A stretch of DNA of 39,806 nucleotides from IMG/VR virus record IMGVR_UViG_3300025099_000053, positions 1-39,806 of that record. The stretch is one strand, 5' to 3'. The translations under genes were made by a program, and so were the position numbers. The notes beneath the pieces were generated by a model. The model was not told where the DNA came from. It searched no databases and saw only the letters and a list, made by a program, of their open reading frames with translations. The stretch comes from a virus. Every line of letters begins with the position of its first letter. Within the stretch, counting starts at the first letter, position 1. This document shows positions 6,824 through 15,894 of the stretch, piece by piece.

Positions 6824-7143
6824 TGGGTATCATCAGTCCGCTGCTGCAACAAACAGCAACGAGAAGTTCTCTACAAGGCATGTCTGCATACGGCGAAGTC
6901 TTTGATACAAGTGAATCAATACGATGCAGAATAGAACCATCTAAATCAAGAGTATCAACAGATGAAGGCAATGAAACAATTGCTAATGCAAAACTCTTTT
7001 GTGAGAAAGACCAAACAATACAAATCGGCGACAAGATAATCTTTGATTCAGTAACTTACTTTGTATTAACCGTTAATAAAATATACGGACTAAGTAATGT
7101 AAGTCACATAGAAGCAGACTTAGGAGTTGATTCAAATGGCTAA
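6823..7143 (+). CDS. Head-tail joining/stopper protein
   Basis: A 106-residue, beta-rich protein (CRIEPSKSR, FCEKDQTIQIGDKIIFDSVTYFVLTVNKIYG) of the size and position of head closure proteins such as SPP1 gp16. The GDKI...YFVLTV... pattern is typical of this group. It would plug the portal channel after packaging and dock the tail. It overlaps the next gene by 8 bases. Confidence 0.6.
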   Translation: MGIISPLLQQTATRSSLQGMSAYGEVFDTSESIRCRIEPSKSRVSTDEGNETIANAKLFCEKDQTIQIGDKIIFDSVTYFVLTVNKIYGLSNVSHIEADLGVDSNG

Positions 7144-7483
7144 ATACTATAACGTAAATTGGTTTGGAGATGATGTTAAGAAAAAAGTAATGACTGCTAA
7201 TGAAAAAGCAATAACATTAGGATTAGAATTTATAAAACAAGAATCAGTAAAAGTTGCGCCTAAAGATACTGGACTTATGGAGAAGTCCGCACAAGTAACA
7301 ATTGCAGCTGACCGTAAAACAGGTTACGTGTCTTACGACACACCTTATGCAATTAGGCAGCACGAAGAATTAGATTACCGCCATGCGGAAGGTCGTATTG
7401 CAAAGTACTTAGAATTACCCTTACAACAAAACTCAAAAAAAGCATTAGAGATTATGGGTCGTGTTCTTAAAGGTACTTTATAA
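7136..7483 (+). CDS. HK97 gp10-like neck protein
   Basis: A 115-residue protein. The KVAPKDTGLMEKSAQV segment followed by YVSYDTPYAIRQHEE is the recognisable pattern of HK97 gp10-like putative tail-component proteins (xxxPxDTGxL...S......V.Y..PYA...HE). The start is ATG 7136, because AGGAG lies at a normal distance from it, whereas the upstream in-frame TTG at 7127 is too close to that site. The gene overlaps the stopper gene at its start and the terminator gene at its end. Confidence 0.7.
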   Translation: MAKYYNVNWFGDDVKKKVMTANEKAITLGLEFIKQESVKVAPKDTGLMEKSAQVTIAADRKTGYVSYDTPYAIRQHEELDYRHAEGRIAKYLELPLQQNSKKALEIMGRVLKGTL

Positions 7484-7899
7484 TGTTGGCTGCTGAAGTA
7501 GCCGAATGGATAGGCACTAATGTCACTAACTGTAGTTTTGACACAAGTGGTGTTAGCGGTAATGTTTTTATAAGCACAATGCCGAGCAGCCCCGACACAG
7601 TCGTCATGGTATCAGAGTACGGCGGCGTTGCAGATGACAAGCACGCATACAATGACATAAACGTACAGTGCAGAGTAAGAGGCACAAGAGACCCTAGAGT
7701 TAGCTATAATATTGCAAAAGAAATATTTGATGAGTTGTTAGGACTTACAAATACTACGCTAATATCTAGTGGTAGTCGTGTTATAAAAGTTATTGCACAA
7801 AACACACCAATTGACATTGGACGTGATGACAATGGCAGACACGAATGGACAGTCAATTTTCAAATTGAAGTCTATGATACAAGTACTAACAGAAGTTAG
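7483..7899 (+). CDS. Tail terminator protein
   Basis: A 138-residue alpha/beta protein. The middle CRVRGTRDPRVSYNIAKEIFDELLGL followed by RVIKVIAQNTPIDIGRDDNGRHEWTVNFQIEV matches the minor capsid/tail terminator family of Gram-positive siphophages (VRG..P..SY..A..I...L, then P...G.D..GR......F). It caps the tail tube and joins it to the neck. It lies directly before the tail tube gene, as expected. Confidence 0.7.
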   Translation: MLAAEVAEWIGTNVTNCSFDTSGVSGNVFISTMPSSPDTVVMVSEYGGVADDKHAYNDINVQCRVRGTRDPRVSYNIAKEIFDELLGLTNTTLISSGSRVIKVIAQNTPIDIGRDDNGRHEWTVNFQIEVYDTSTNRS

Positions 7900-7916
7900 A
7901 AAAAAAGGAGAATGAA

Positions 7917-8345
7917 ATGGCACAAGCTAAAGTAGCAGCAAAAACTGCTTCATGGATGGCTTCTACAGACGGTGGTTCAACATTTACCGCTGTTTTAGGA
8001 ATAACCGACTTTTCAATGTCGAACAGTCCAACTGATGCTGATGTAACAGATTTCGCCAGTGGTACAGCCACCGAACATAAGGTAATAAGAAGAGCAATTG
8101 AGTTTACACTTAATGGTTTTTGGTTAGAAGATGACGCTACAGGTGCTGTCTCTGACGGCTTAGAAATGCTTTATGATAACGGTAAAGGCGATACAGCAAT
8201 TGATTATAAATTAACTACTAATGGTGGTTCAGTTATATCTTTTGCAGGTACTACAGTGTTTACTCTGTCGGGCGATGTCAACAACGTAATGACATGGAGC
8301 GCGACAATTAGAGCAACAGGCGCAGTCACATATACTGACGCATAA
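7917..8345 (+). CDS. Major tail tube protein
   Basis: A 142-residue, beta-rich protein with many Thr, Ser and Gly residues (MASTDGGSTFTAVLGITDFSMSNSP, RRAIEFTLNGFWLEDD, VMTWSATIRATGAV). Size, composition and position between tail terminator and tail chaperones identify it as the tube subunit. A strong AAAAAAGGAGAATGAA ribosome-binding site fits high expression. No Ig-like C-terminal extension is present. Confidence 0.8.
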   Translation: MAQAKVAAKTASWMASTDGGSTFTAVLGITDFSMSNSPTDADVTDFASGTATEHKVIRRAIEFTLNGFWLEDDATGAVSDGLEMLYDNGKGDTAIDYKLTTNGGSVISFAGTTVFTLSGDVNNVMTWSATIRATGAVTYTDA

Positions 8346-8357
8346 GAGAGGTAAAAT

Positions 8358-8729
8358 ATGAGCGGACAATTTAAAGATTTTGATGCAGCGTGGGCTGAAC
8401 AACAAGATGAGCCTATAAAGGTCAAAATCCGAGATAAAGAATACGATTTACCATCTTCAGTCTCCGCTGCTTTTATGTTAGAAGTCACAAAGATTTCAAG
8501 TCGTAAGGGCAGCGAGGATAATTTAACTACAGCCGATATGGGCGTTTTATTAAATGCTTTATTTGGCAAAGTTGTTATTGAAGACTGGTTAGAACAAGGT
8601 ATATCATTACCACAGTTAAACGATATTTTAAGTTATGTATTAGAGATATATGGATTAACAGGTGGTGGTGCTGACCCAAAAGCGACATCGAAAGTCGATT
8701 CGATAGAGAAGCCCGTAAAGGACAAATAA
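8358..8729 (+). CDS. Tail assembly chaperone, short form (gpG-like)
   Basis: A 123-residue acidic helical protein between the tail tube and tape measure genes, the fixed place of the G-type chaperone. It contains the slippery heptamer C CCA AAA (8675-8681) in the right phase. Zero-frame translation ends at 8729. Chaperones of this kind coat the tape measure protein during tail assembly and are absent from the virion. Confidence 0.8.
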   Translation: MSGQFKDFDAAWAEQQDEPIKVKIRDKEYDLPSSVSAAFMLEVTKISSRKGSEDNLTTADMGVLLNALFGKVVIEDWLEQGISLPQLNDILSYVLEIYGLTGGGADPKATSKVDSIEKPVKDK

Positions 8730-8980
8730 ACAAGTTCTTTAATAACTGGAACTTACTTGAAGCAGACTTTCAAAGAGAATATCAAATTGATTTAATGGCA
8801 AACATTAAAGATGGCTTGTCATGGCGCAGGTTCATTTTGTTGTACAATTGTTTAAGCAGTGCAAGTGTTACTGTAGAATTGATAAGAAATGAACAACTTA
8901 AATTACAAAGTGGCGAGAGTCAAATTGACACGGATAAACAACTGGATTTGTTTTTACGACAACAGTTTAAAGAGGAATAA
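8675..8980 (+). CDS. Tail chaperone frameshift extension (gpT-like part of gpGT)
   Basis: The -1 frame opens exactly at 8675, right after an in-frame TGA (8672-8674), and runs to 8980. A -1 slip on CCCAAAA (8675-8681) would fuse 108 residues of the upstream gene to 99 residues here, giving a 207-residue GT fusion. The extension includes INKFFNNWNLLEADFQREY and LSWRRFILLYNCL, similar in style to T-domains. The ATG at 8795 lies within this frame and has no good ribosome-binding site, so frameshifting is more likely than independent initiation. Confidence 0.8.
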   Translation, partial: PKSDIESRFDREARKGQINKFFNNWNLLEADFQREYQIDLMANIKDGLSWRRFILLYNCLSSASVTVELIRNEQLKLQSGESQIDTDKQLDLFLRQQFKEE

Positions 8981-8983
8981 ATA

Positions 8984-11860
8984 ATGGCATTAACAGTAGG
9001 AGAGTTAAACGCAATTCTTACAGTTGATGACAAAAACTTTTCGTCTGCATTAAAGGAAGCTAAAAAAACATTAGAAAGGGCTGCCGACTCCGCAGATGAA
9101 TTTGGAGATGAGACCAAAAAATCATTCGACAAAGGTACTAAAGCTGCTGACAGATTTGAAAAAGAAGTTGGCAAAGGTCGTAAAGAAATACAAAAAGCTA
9201 CGACACCTATGGAGAACTTCGGTAAGAAAATAGGAACAGCTTTTAAAGTCGGTGCAGTAATTGCGGTCGGTAAAGCTTTAGCAGATTTAACAATGGAGAT
9301 GGCTAACTTAGCCCTTGAAGCTGAAGAATCCGCAGCTGCGTTCGAGATTACATTCGGCGGAGCTACACAAGAAGTAACAAGATTTGTAAATCAGATGGCA
9401 CATGCTTTTGGTATGACAAGAGCAGAGATGCAACAGCAGATGGCTGTAACTGGTTCGATTATACAAGGTATGGGCTTCACTTCAGATGCAGCAGCAGAGA
9501 TGTCTGTAAATATTATGAATCTTTCGGGAGACCTTGCTGCCTTTATGAACATTCAAGAAGGAGCTGTAGTTCCCGCGCAAGCAATAACTAAAGCTTTAAC
9601 AGGCGAGCGAGAAATGCTTAAATCTATGGGTATTGTTCTTCGACAAGTAGAAATTGAACAAAAAGCCATGAACATGACAGGAAAAGAGGCTGTCAAAGAA
9701 TTAACAGACCAAGAAAAAGCTGCCGCCAGCCTTATGTTAGTTGAAGAAAAAATGGGTCATATCAAGGGTCAGTTATCGAGAGAAATGCAGGGCGCAGCAA
9801 ACCAAATGAGAAGTTTAAAGGCAGAGTTTAAAGAAGCCAAAACAGAAGTTGGTCAAGCGTTACTACCAGCATTCGCAGAATTAATACCAGTAGTAAGAGA
9901 TTTAATACCTTCATTTAAAGAAGTTGCAGGTTCTGTTGCAAACTTAGTAGAAGTTGTAGTTAGAGCATTTCAGCCAGTAATTGAGTACATGGTACAAATA
10001 CTTTCTGCACTTATGCCTATAGTCGATGTCTTAGTACAAATGTTTGGTACAGCATTAACTGCTGCATTTAGTGCTGTCTTTGCAATACTTAGTAATACAG
10101 TTTTACCAATACTTGAAGCATTATCTTTTGTTATTCAAACAGTTGCAAATAGTTTTGGAATATTAACAACAGCACAAGAAGCTGAATTGCGTTCTGCTGA
10201 AACATTAGAAGGTGTTATTTTTAGGCTAAATGAAGCAATAGAAGCAGGTATACCAAAACAAGATGCAATGAATGCTGCAATGGCTGAAGCAGCAGGATTA
10301 GGTATAGATGAAGCAGAAGCTTTTGACGCAGCAACAGATGCTGCTTATGGGTTTAGCGATGCTAAAAAAGTTGAAATCGAAGCACTTATAGCTTCTAAAC
10401 GTGCATTAAAAGAAAACATACAGGCTGGTAACTCTGCTGCTTATAACTCTTATATACAAGCAGACGCAGTAAAAGACCTAGATGATGAAATTAAAGAATT
10501 AGAACAAGACCTTATTGCTAACAGTTACGCACAATATGCCTACGCAAGGTCACAAGATGAATTTGTTAATGGTACTTATGAAGGTGCAGATGCAATTGAA
10601 GAAGAGTCTGATGAAATACGTAAAAATACTATAGAAGTAAATAAAAACACACAAGCTAAATTAGATGCACTAAGTATACAAAACGAAGCAGTAACAGCAT
10701 TAATGAACCTAGTTACAGCAGTTACTAACGCCAATGAAATAGTTAAAAGACAACAAGTTGAAGAAGACAAGTTAAATCAACTGTATCGAGAGCGTGCAAA
10801 AATTATGGAAATAATTAATGCTGAACAAGGTGTTGGGGAACAACAAACTGAAGTAGAACTTGCACAGATAGCAGCATTGCGTAAACAAGAAGAAATGCTT
10901 TTAACACAACAACAAAAAGGTTTAGATTTAAAACTAGAAATAGCTGTAGCAGAATTAGATGTTGCTGACGCAATACATACTAAAAATGAAATGGGCGATG
11001 AAGCAACTGCAAGGGAAGACTTAGCAATTAAACAAGCAGAGCTAAGATTAACAACTTTAAAAAATGAACAGGCTACATCAAAAGATGTAACACTAGAACT
11101 AGCAAACGTACAAAAGAATTTAGCTAGTGCTGTTAATACATCTACACAAGCTACACAAGCCTACATATCAGCTGAACAAGCAAGACAAAAAATTGATGAA
11201 GCAATAGGTAAACAACGAACCGCATTTAACGAAGCTGAAATTGATACGACTGAAGAACAGTTAGAACTAGCAAGTGCAAGATTAGCAGTTCAATCTGCAA
11301 TGGCTTTTGCTAATGACAGAGGTGTTATGGGAGAAGCAAGAGCAGCTTTAGCACAAACACTTGGCATAAGCCAAAATGGTGTATCTGATATATTTAGAGA
11401 TTTAGGTATTACAGATGCTTTTATGAAAGCACAAATGTTTAGAAACTTTGAAAATGATTTTAGAGACAATCCACCACCATCAGCACCACCAAGTAATGAT
11501 AGCAGCGGTGCTGGAGATAGAGCGTCCGAGACTGGTATCGGCGATGACAGTTCCTTAATTGGCGGCGGTGGTGGCAATGCTTTATTTAACAGTCCAACAA
11601 TAAGAACAGATAGTGGTATTAATTTAACATCAACAGAAAACTTAGCACTTAGTAAGGTTGCTAAGAATGTGTTACCAATGCTAGATTCTTTTGACCAATC
11701 TGCTTTACGTTCATCAGCAGTAAATCAATTCTTAGGCGGGAGTACCCCTAATGTTGTAGTTAACATAGACCCTTCATTAGATGCTGAAGCACGCATAGAT
11801 AAACAAATGGCTGACATAAATAACAGATTACAAACTGGAAATAGATTTAGGGTTCTGTAA
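8984..11860 (+). CDS. Tape measure protein
   Basis: A 958-residue protein, the second longest in the window, just after the chaperone pair. It is predominantly helical with coiled-coil stretches (residues 20-80 and 560-780). Hydrophobic segments near residues 80-110 and 320-395 are typical of tape measures that insert into the host membrane. A Pro/Ser/Gly-rich linker (PPPSAPPSNDSSGAG, GGGGG) precedes the C-terminal domain. It sets tail length and is ejected ahead of the DNA. No peptidase or transglycosylase domain is visible. Its stop overlaps the next ATG. Confidence 0.9.
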   Translation: MALTVGELNAILTVDDKNFSSALKEAKKTLERAADSADEFGDETKKSFDKGTKAADRFEKEVGKGRKEIQKATTPMENFGKKIGTAFKVGAVIAVGKALADLTMEMANLALEAEESAAAFEITFGGATQEVTRFVNQMAHAFGMTRAEMQQQMAVTGSIIQGMGFTSDAAAEMSVNIMNLSGDLAAFMNIQEGAVVPAQAITKALTGEREMLKSMGIVLRQVEIEQKAMNMTGKEAVKELTDQEKAAASLMLVEEKMGHIKGQLSREMQGAANQMRSLKAEFKEAKTEVGQALLPAFAELIPVVRDLIPSFKEVAGSVANLVEVVVRAFQPVIEYMVQILSALMPIVDVLVQMFGTALTAAFSAVFAILSNTVLPILEALSFVIQTVANSFGILTTAQEAELRSAETLEGVIFRLNEAIEAGIPKQDAMNAAMAEAAGLGIDEAEAFDAATDAAYGFSDAKKVEIEALIASKRALKENIQAGNSAAYNSYIQADAVKDLDDEIKELEQDLIANSYAQYAYARSQDEFVNGTYEGADAIEEESDEIRKNTIEVNKNTQAKLDALSIQNEAVTALMNLVTAVTNANEIVKRQQVEEDKLNQLYRERAKIMEIINAEQGVGEQQTEVELAQIAALRKQEEMLLTQQQKGLDLKLEIAVAELDVADAIHTKNEMGDEATAREDLAIKQAELRLTTLKNEQATSKDVTLELANVQKNLASAVNTSTQATQAYISAEQARQKIDEAIGKQRTAFNEAEIDTTEEQLELASARLAVQSAMAFANDRGVMGEARAALAQTLGISQNGVSDIFRDLGITDAFMKAQMFRNFENDFRDNPPPSAPPSNDSSGAGDRASETGIGDDSSLIGGGGGNALFNSPTIRTDSGINLTSTENLALSKVAKNVLPMLDSFDQSALRSSAVNQFLGGSTPNVVVNIDPSLDAEARIDKQMADINNRLQTGNRFRVL

Positions 11861-13326
11861 TGAGTATCACTGTAAATATTGGTGGTGCTAACTATAATGC
11901 TTTAGAAAATAAAGTAACTATAACAGACAATGCTGAAAGAAGGTCAGATGCAATCATACATATATTTGATGAGAAGACTGGCGGGAACTTTTTTAGTTTT
12001 GAACCATACCAGTCAGTTTCTATTACAGATACAAATGGTCATGTAGCTTTTAAAGGTGTAATAATAAAACCAGTAGCACAGCTGCTAAGTCCAACTACAA
12101 GAATATGGAAATTACAATGTACAGACAATCACTTCTTTGTTGATAAAAGAATTATTGCTAGGGGCTACACAACAATGACAGCTGGTGCAATAGTAAGAGA
12201 TTTAATAACTAATGTATTTAGTGCTGAAGGTATAACTGCTGGAACTATAGATGACTTAGCTACAGTCGATAAAATGATATTTAACTATGTAAATGGGGAT
12301 AGAGCATTACGAACATTATCGGAATATACAAATGCCGTTTGGTATGTTGATGAAAATAAAGCGTTACATTTTTATGAACGTACTTCTAATAATGCAAGTT
12401 TTGATGTCAGAAGCGCAGACGTTTTAACTAAACCAATGCCCTTCTTTGATAAGGCGAACTTTAAATATAGAAATAGCCAGTTTGTAACAAACATTAAAAA
12501 TGTTACAGATTCGCAGCAAGAGTTTTTTATTGGAGATGGCACAAGACAGACATTTAGTGTAGGTTATCCCTTTCACGAGATACCAACAGTAAGAGTTAAT
12601 ACTGGTAGCGGTTATGTTGCAGCTACAGTTGGCATTAGAGGACTAGACACAAATAAAGATTATTATATGGCTTTAGGTTCTACAGAGTTAGTACAAGAAT
12701 TTACAGATACACCGTTAGGTACTGGGCATTCTTTAGAAGTGACGTATAAAGGTCAATATCAGTTAGTAGCATTAGCTAGAGATGATGCAGAGGTAGATAG
12801 AATACAAGCACTCGAAGGTGGTAGCACTACAGGTTTTGTTGACGCTGCAACTACACAATCGGGTATAGCTGGAACGGATGCGGGTATAGACGTGGCTGCA
12901 AGTTACTTAGACAGATTTGCACAAACAAGTACACTGTTAAGTTTTACTACAACAAAAAATACACCATCTAGGTTAAGAGCAGGTCAAGTATTAGATTTTG
13001 AAATGACTGACCAAGATATATCGGGCATATTTCTTATTGATTCTATTCGTATACGATTTAGGAATGGCGTTACTTACTATGACGTAAAGTGCGTTGCATC
13101 TCCGCCCGAATATACTTTTGAATCATTTATAAGAGATATAGATGACAAAATATCAGATGCTTTTATTGAAATATCAGAAAACATTGATACAGAAGAAGTT
13201 TTAGTTGTAAGAGCTGACGGTGGTATAGAATCTAGTACAATAACAGAAGCAGATACCGAAACAGTATTAGCATGTCCATTACCAAGTGGCACAACAGTAG
13301 TTAGCGGAAGTTTAGTAGTATGTTAA
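11860..13326 (+). CDS. Baseplate hub / tail-associated protein
   Basis: A 488-residue beta-rich protein immediately after the tape measure. AGAIVRDLI...EGITAGTIDD, then FNYVNGDRALRTLSE and NAVWYVDENKALHFYER, follow the pattern of baseplate hub (gp27/Tal N-terminal-like) proteins that close the distal tail. A second half with YKGQYQLVALARDDAEVDRI and LRAGQVLDFEMTDQDI also occurs in hubs. It has no obvious hydrolase motif. A separate distal tail protein is not recognisable, so this protein may combine roles. Confidence 0.7.
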   Translation: MSITVNIGGANYNALENKVTITDNAERRSDAIIHIFDEKTGGNFFSFEPYQSVSITDTNGHVAFKGVIIKPVAQLLSPTTRIWKLQCTDNHFFVDKRIIARGYTTMTAGAIVRDLITNVFSAEGITAGTIDDLATVDKMIFNYVNGDRALRTLSEYTNAVWYVDENKALHFYERTSNNASFDVRSADVLTKPMPFFDKANFKYRNSQFVTNIKNVTDSQQEFFIGDGTRQTFSVGYPFHEIPTVRVNTGSGYVAATVGIRGLDTNKDYYMALGSTELVQEFTDTPLGTGHSLEVTYKGQYQLVALARDDAEVDRIQALEGGSTTGFVDAATTQSGIAGTDAGIDVAASYLDRFAQTSTLLSFTTTKNTPSRLRAGQVLDFEMTDQDISGIFLIDSIRIRFRNGVTYYDVKCVASPPEYTFESFIRDIDDKISDAFIEISENIDTEEVLVVRADGGIESSTITEADTETVLACPLPSGTTVVSGSLVVC

Positions 13327-13766
13327 ATTGGCAAGGAAGTATAAAGATTAAAGCACTTGATGCTAAAGGTAATGTTGTGCAAGAAAATACTATAAACAAT
13401 ACTATTACATCAGCAGGTAAAAACTTGTTAGCAAAAGCACTAAGAGAGTCCACAGACTGCGAAATTAAATTTATAGGAATAGGTTCAGACAGCACTACGC
13501 CTACTTCAAGCGATACGAAACTAGGTACAGAGACGTTTAGAAAAGCAGTTACTTCACAAGTTGCTGGTAGCACAGGTGTTACTGTTACTAATCTTTATGT
13601 AGCGCCCGAAGAAGCAGTAGGAACAATTGCAGAAATAGGTTTTTTTAGTGGTAGTACTGCAAGTGCAACAACAGATAGCGGCACACTTTATGCAAGAGTT
13701 TTGTATTCAAGAACCAAAACTGCGGTAGAATCTATACAGATAGAAAGGACAGATACTATTGGCTAA
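13320..13766 (+). CDS. Tail/baseplate protein
   Basis: A 148-residue protein. The N-terminal NTINNTITSAGKNLLAKALRES, followed by FIGIGSDSTTPTSSDTKLGTETFRKAV, is a pattern common in siphophage tail proteins (N.ITdaGk.lla..l.......I.iG.g...p...dt.L..E..R). Function is structural by context, probably at the baseplate or as a fibre connector. It overlaps the hub gene by 7 bases and the next gene by 8. Confidence 0.6.
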   Translation: MLNWQGSIKIKALDAKGNVVQENTINNTITSAGKNLLAKALRESTDCEIKFIGIGSDSTTPTSSDTKLGTETFRKAVTSQVAGSTGVTVTNLYVAPEEAVGTIAEIGFFSGSTASATTDSGTLYARVLYSRTKTAVESIQIERTDTIG

Positions 13767-14007
13767 TGTAGGCGGATATTATACACAAACAACTTGGCAA
13801 GCTGGTGTAACACCTCTTAGCGAAGCAGCATTAAATAACATTGATGCAGGAATAGAAGGAGTACAAAAACAAGGTGTATTCAAAAATGGTACTAACATAG
13901 CAACTGACACAACACTATCGAGTGGAGAAAACTACATGCTTGTAGCCCCGATAACTGTTGATGACACAAAAACTTTAAACGTACAAGGAAGACTTAGATT
14001 ATTATGA
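13759..14007 (+). CDS. Small tail protein with TTG start
   Basis: An 82-residue protein. TTG 13759 is preferred because AAAGGAC lies upstream and it overlaps the preceding stop. The N terminus (MANVGGYYTQTTWQAG.TPL.E..LN.ID.GI) resembles N-terminal attachment segments of tail fibres, which read like W..G.TPL.A..LN.me.gI. The C-terminal half is a short beta motif (VDDTKTLNVQGRLRLL). It is probably a fibre-base or linker protein. Confidence 0.55.
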   Translation: MANVGGYYTQTTWQAGVTPLSEAALNNIDAGIEGVQKQGVFKNGTNIATDTTLSSGENYMLVAPITVDDTKTLNVQGRLRLL

Positions 14008-14942
14008 GTGAATTAAATGTAGATACAATAGCGGGTTCGACAGGTACTACGGTAACTGTAAAAACTGGACATACGCTTACACTTGTTGCAAACATGAATG
14101 CAGCAACAGCAAAGATTACAAATTTAGGCGACCCTTCATCAGCACAAGATGCAGCTACTAAGAATTATGTAGATACACAGTTATTATCTTTAGATACTTT
14201 AGGCGAGTTAACTAATGTAACTATTACATCAGTAGCTGATAATGAAGTATTAGCTTATGACAATGGAACATCAGAATGGATTAACCAAACTGCATCGGAA
14301 GCAGGATTAGCGACAAGTGGTAACCTAACTACACATACATCATCAAGTTCTAATCCGCACAGTGTTACAGCTTCACAAGTAGGAGCGACAACAACAGCTA
14401 ATAAAATACATGATTTTGCCGCGCCAACAAGTGCTTTAGCAATGAACGCACAAAAAATAACTGGTGTAGCAGACCCGACAGCTGCGCAAGACGCATCTAC
14501 AAAAGCTTATGTTGATTCACAAGTACAAAGCAAAGATGCTTTATCAGAACTTAGTGGAAATACAGATGACGTATCTGAAGGTTCATCTAATCTTTACTTT
14601 ACAAATGAAAGAGTAGATGACAGATTAAACGATGTTTTACAAGATGGTAGCGGATTAACAGCTACTTATAATGATGGGTCAAACACATACACATTAGATG
14701 TTGCAGGTTTAGTTGACTCAAACATTGCAGGCGGTGCAGCAATAGCACAATCTAAATTAAATTTAGCAGTAACTACGTCAGAAATAGCAGCTGCAACTTT
14801 AGTAACCGAATCAGAAGGAATATCAAGTAATGATAATGATACAACTATACCAACTTCGGCAGCAGTTAAAGATGCTGTCGATACAGCAGTAGCTGCAATA
14901 CCATCGGGTGTTAGTTTAGGTTTAGTTATAGCATTATCATAA
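14004..14942 (+). CDS. Tail fibre protein
   Basis: A 312-residue Ser/Thr/Ala/Asn-rich protein. Two fibre-shaft repeats are visible: ITNLGDPSSAQDAATKNYVD (near residue 46) and ITGVADPTAAQDASTKAYVD (near residue 153). They are followed by SSNLYFTNERVDDRLNDVL and LTATYNDGSNTYTLDVAG, both common in long tail fibres. AAVKDAVD near the C terminus is also a fibre motif. It probably forms a trimer carrying or adjoining the receptor-binding proteins encoded downstream. Confidence 0.8.
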   Translation: MSELNVDTIAGSTGTTVTVKTGHTLTLVANMNAATAKITNLGDPSSAQDAATKNYVDTQLLSLDTLGELTNVTITSVADNEVLAYDNGTSEWINQTASEAGLATSGNLTTHTSSSSNPHSVTASQVGATTTANKIHDFAAPTSALAMNAQKITGVADPTAAQDASTKAYVDSQVQSKDALSELSGNTDDVSEGSSNLYFTNERVDDRLNDVLQDGSGLTATYNDGSNTYTLDVAGLVDSNIAGGAAIAQSKLNLAVTTSEIAAATLVTESEGISSNDNDTTIPTSAAVKDAVDTAVAAIPSGVSLGLVIALS

Positions 14943-14955
14943 GAAAGGAACATAA

Positions 14956-15282
14956 ATGGCTGATACACTACATAGCGAACAGGGCGTTTTAGGCACAGGT
15001 TCTACTGCAATATTAGATGCAGTGGCTTCTTCAACGACCGAAACTGTAATAGGTATCTATCTTGCTAACATTAGTGGGTCAAGCGCTGACGTAACCGTTG
15101 ATTTAAGTGTTACCAAATCGGGTGGTTCATTAAGAAAGATTCTTAATGATGTATCTCTTCCGTTTGGAGCAACTATTGAGATGAATACAAAAATTGTATT
15201 AGAAACTGGCGATACTTTACAAGGTTTAGCTAGCGCAGCATCAAGCGTAGATTTCAACATAGCTTATTTGAAACAAACATAA
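14956..15282 (+). CDS. Small beta-rich tail protein
   Basis: A 108-residue protein with a likely beta-sandwich pattern (TVIGIYLANISGSSADVTVDLSVTKSGG, DVSLPFGATIEMNTKIVLETGDTLQG). This resembles small phage tail or head fibre proteins in which a strand-rich domain reads TVlgi.laN.s......v.....g......l....vp.g.........l..GD.l. It sits between the fibre and the duplicated receptor-binding cassette, so it may link them. AAAGGAAC precedes its ATG. Confidence 0.65.
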   Translation: MADTLHSEQGVLGTGSTAILDAVASSTTETVIGIYLANISGSSADVTVDLSVTKSGGSLRKILNDVSLPFGATIEMNTKIVLETGDTLQGLASAASSVDFNIAYLKQT

Positions 15283-15291
15283 GGGGTATTT

Positions 15292-15894
15292 ATGCCCTAT
15301 ATAGGCGAACAAGTTAATAACGTAAAACAGAATACAGGTTTATATACACCTAATGAAATACTGCAATTAGAAAAAGATGGTCATTGGGGTGGTTCGTTAG
15401 AACTCATTGCTGAAGATACTTGCACAGGTAAGACAACTATAGAATTTACTTCTATAAAAGAAAATGCTTATGATACGCATTTTATAGAGTTTATAGGTTT
15501 AGAAAGTGCTTCTAATATGTACAACGAAATACAGGTGTCCAATGACGGTGGTAGTTCTTATGAAAATGCTAATTATGATAGGTCAGTTCAATATATGTCA
15601 GCTACCACAAGTGGTACTTTTGGCGAAAATAGATTTGATGGAACGGATAGATTTAGTCTTTTAGGTTTTGGATTAGCAGGTTCTCCAATAAGCAACAATG
15701 TTTACTTGCACAATTTGGGTAATGCTAATTTATTTACACACTTAACAAGTCGCAGTACACCAAGCGACCAATGGGTTTATTTTGGAAGTCAAATGTACTT
15801 AGTCGCTGAAACTATAAACGCGTTAAAAATTTTTAATAATGCAGCTGCTACTTGGACAGCAGGTGTCGTAAAACTGTATGGTGTTAAAAAATGA
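15292..15894 (+). CDS. Tail receptor-binding candidate A1
   Basis: A 200-residue beta-rich protein. Its N-terminal NTGLYTPNEILQLEKDGHWGGSLELI and TIEFTSIKENAYDTHFIEF align with protein A2 (16936), which has NTGIFSPNDIYDL, QLELI and SIEFTDLKENEYNTHLFTF. It ends in VKLYGVKK, a C-terminal strand shared in form with its neighbours. The position at the distal end of the tail gene block and the fast divergence outside the motifs suggest surface recognition. There is no catalytic motif. It has an AAGGGG-type ribosome-binding site. Confidence 0.6.
   Translation: MPYIGEQVNNVKQNTGLYTPNEILQLEKDGHWGGSLELIAEDTCTGKTTIEFTSIKENAYDTHFIEFIGLESASNMYNEIQVSNDGGSSYENANYDRSVQYMSATTSGTFGENRFDGTDRFSLLGFGLAGSPISNNVYLHNLGNANLFTHLTSRSTPSDQWVYFGSQMYLVAETINALKIFNNAAATWTAGVVKLYGVKK

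Noticed and set aside
8204-8569. 121-residue ORF on the - strand
   Set aside because: It crosses the tail tube and chaperone genes in antisense; its composition is that of a shadow ORF.
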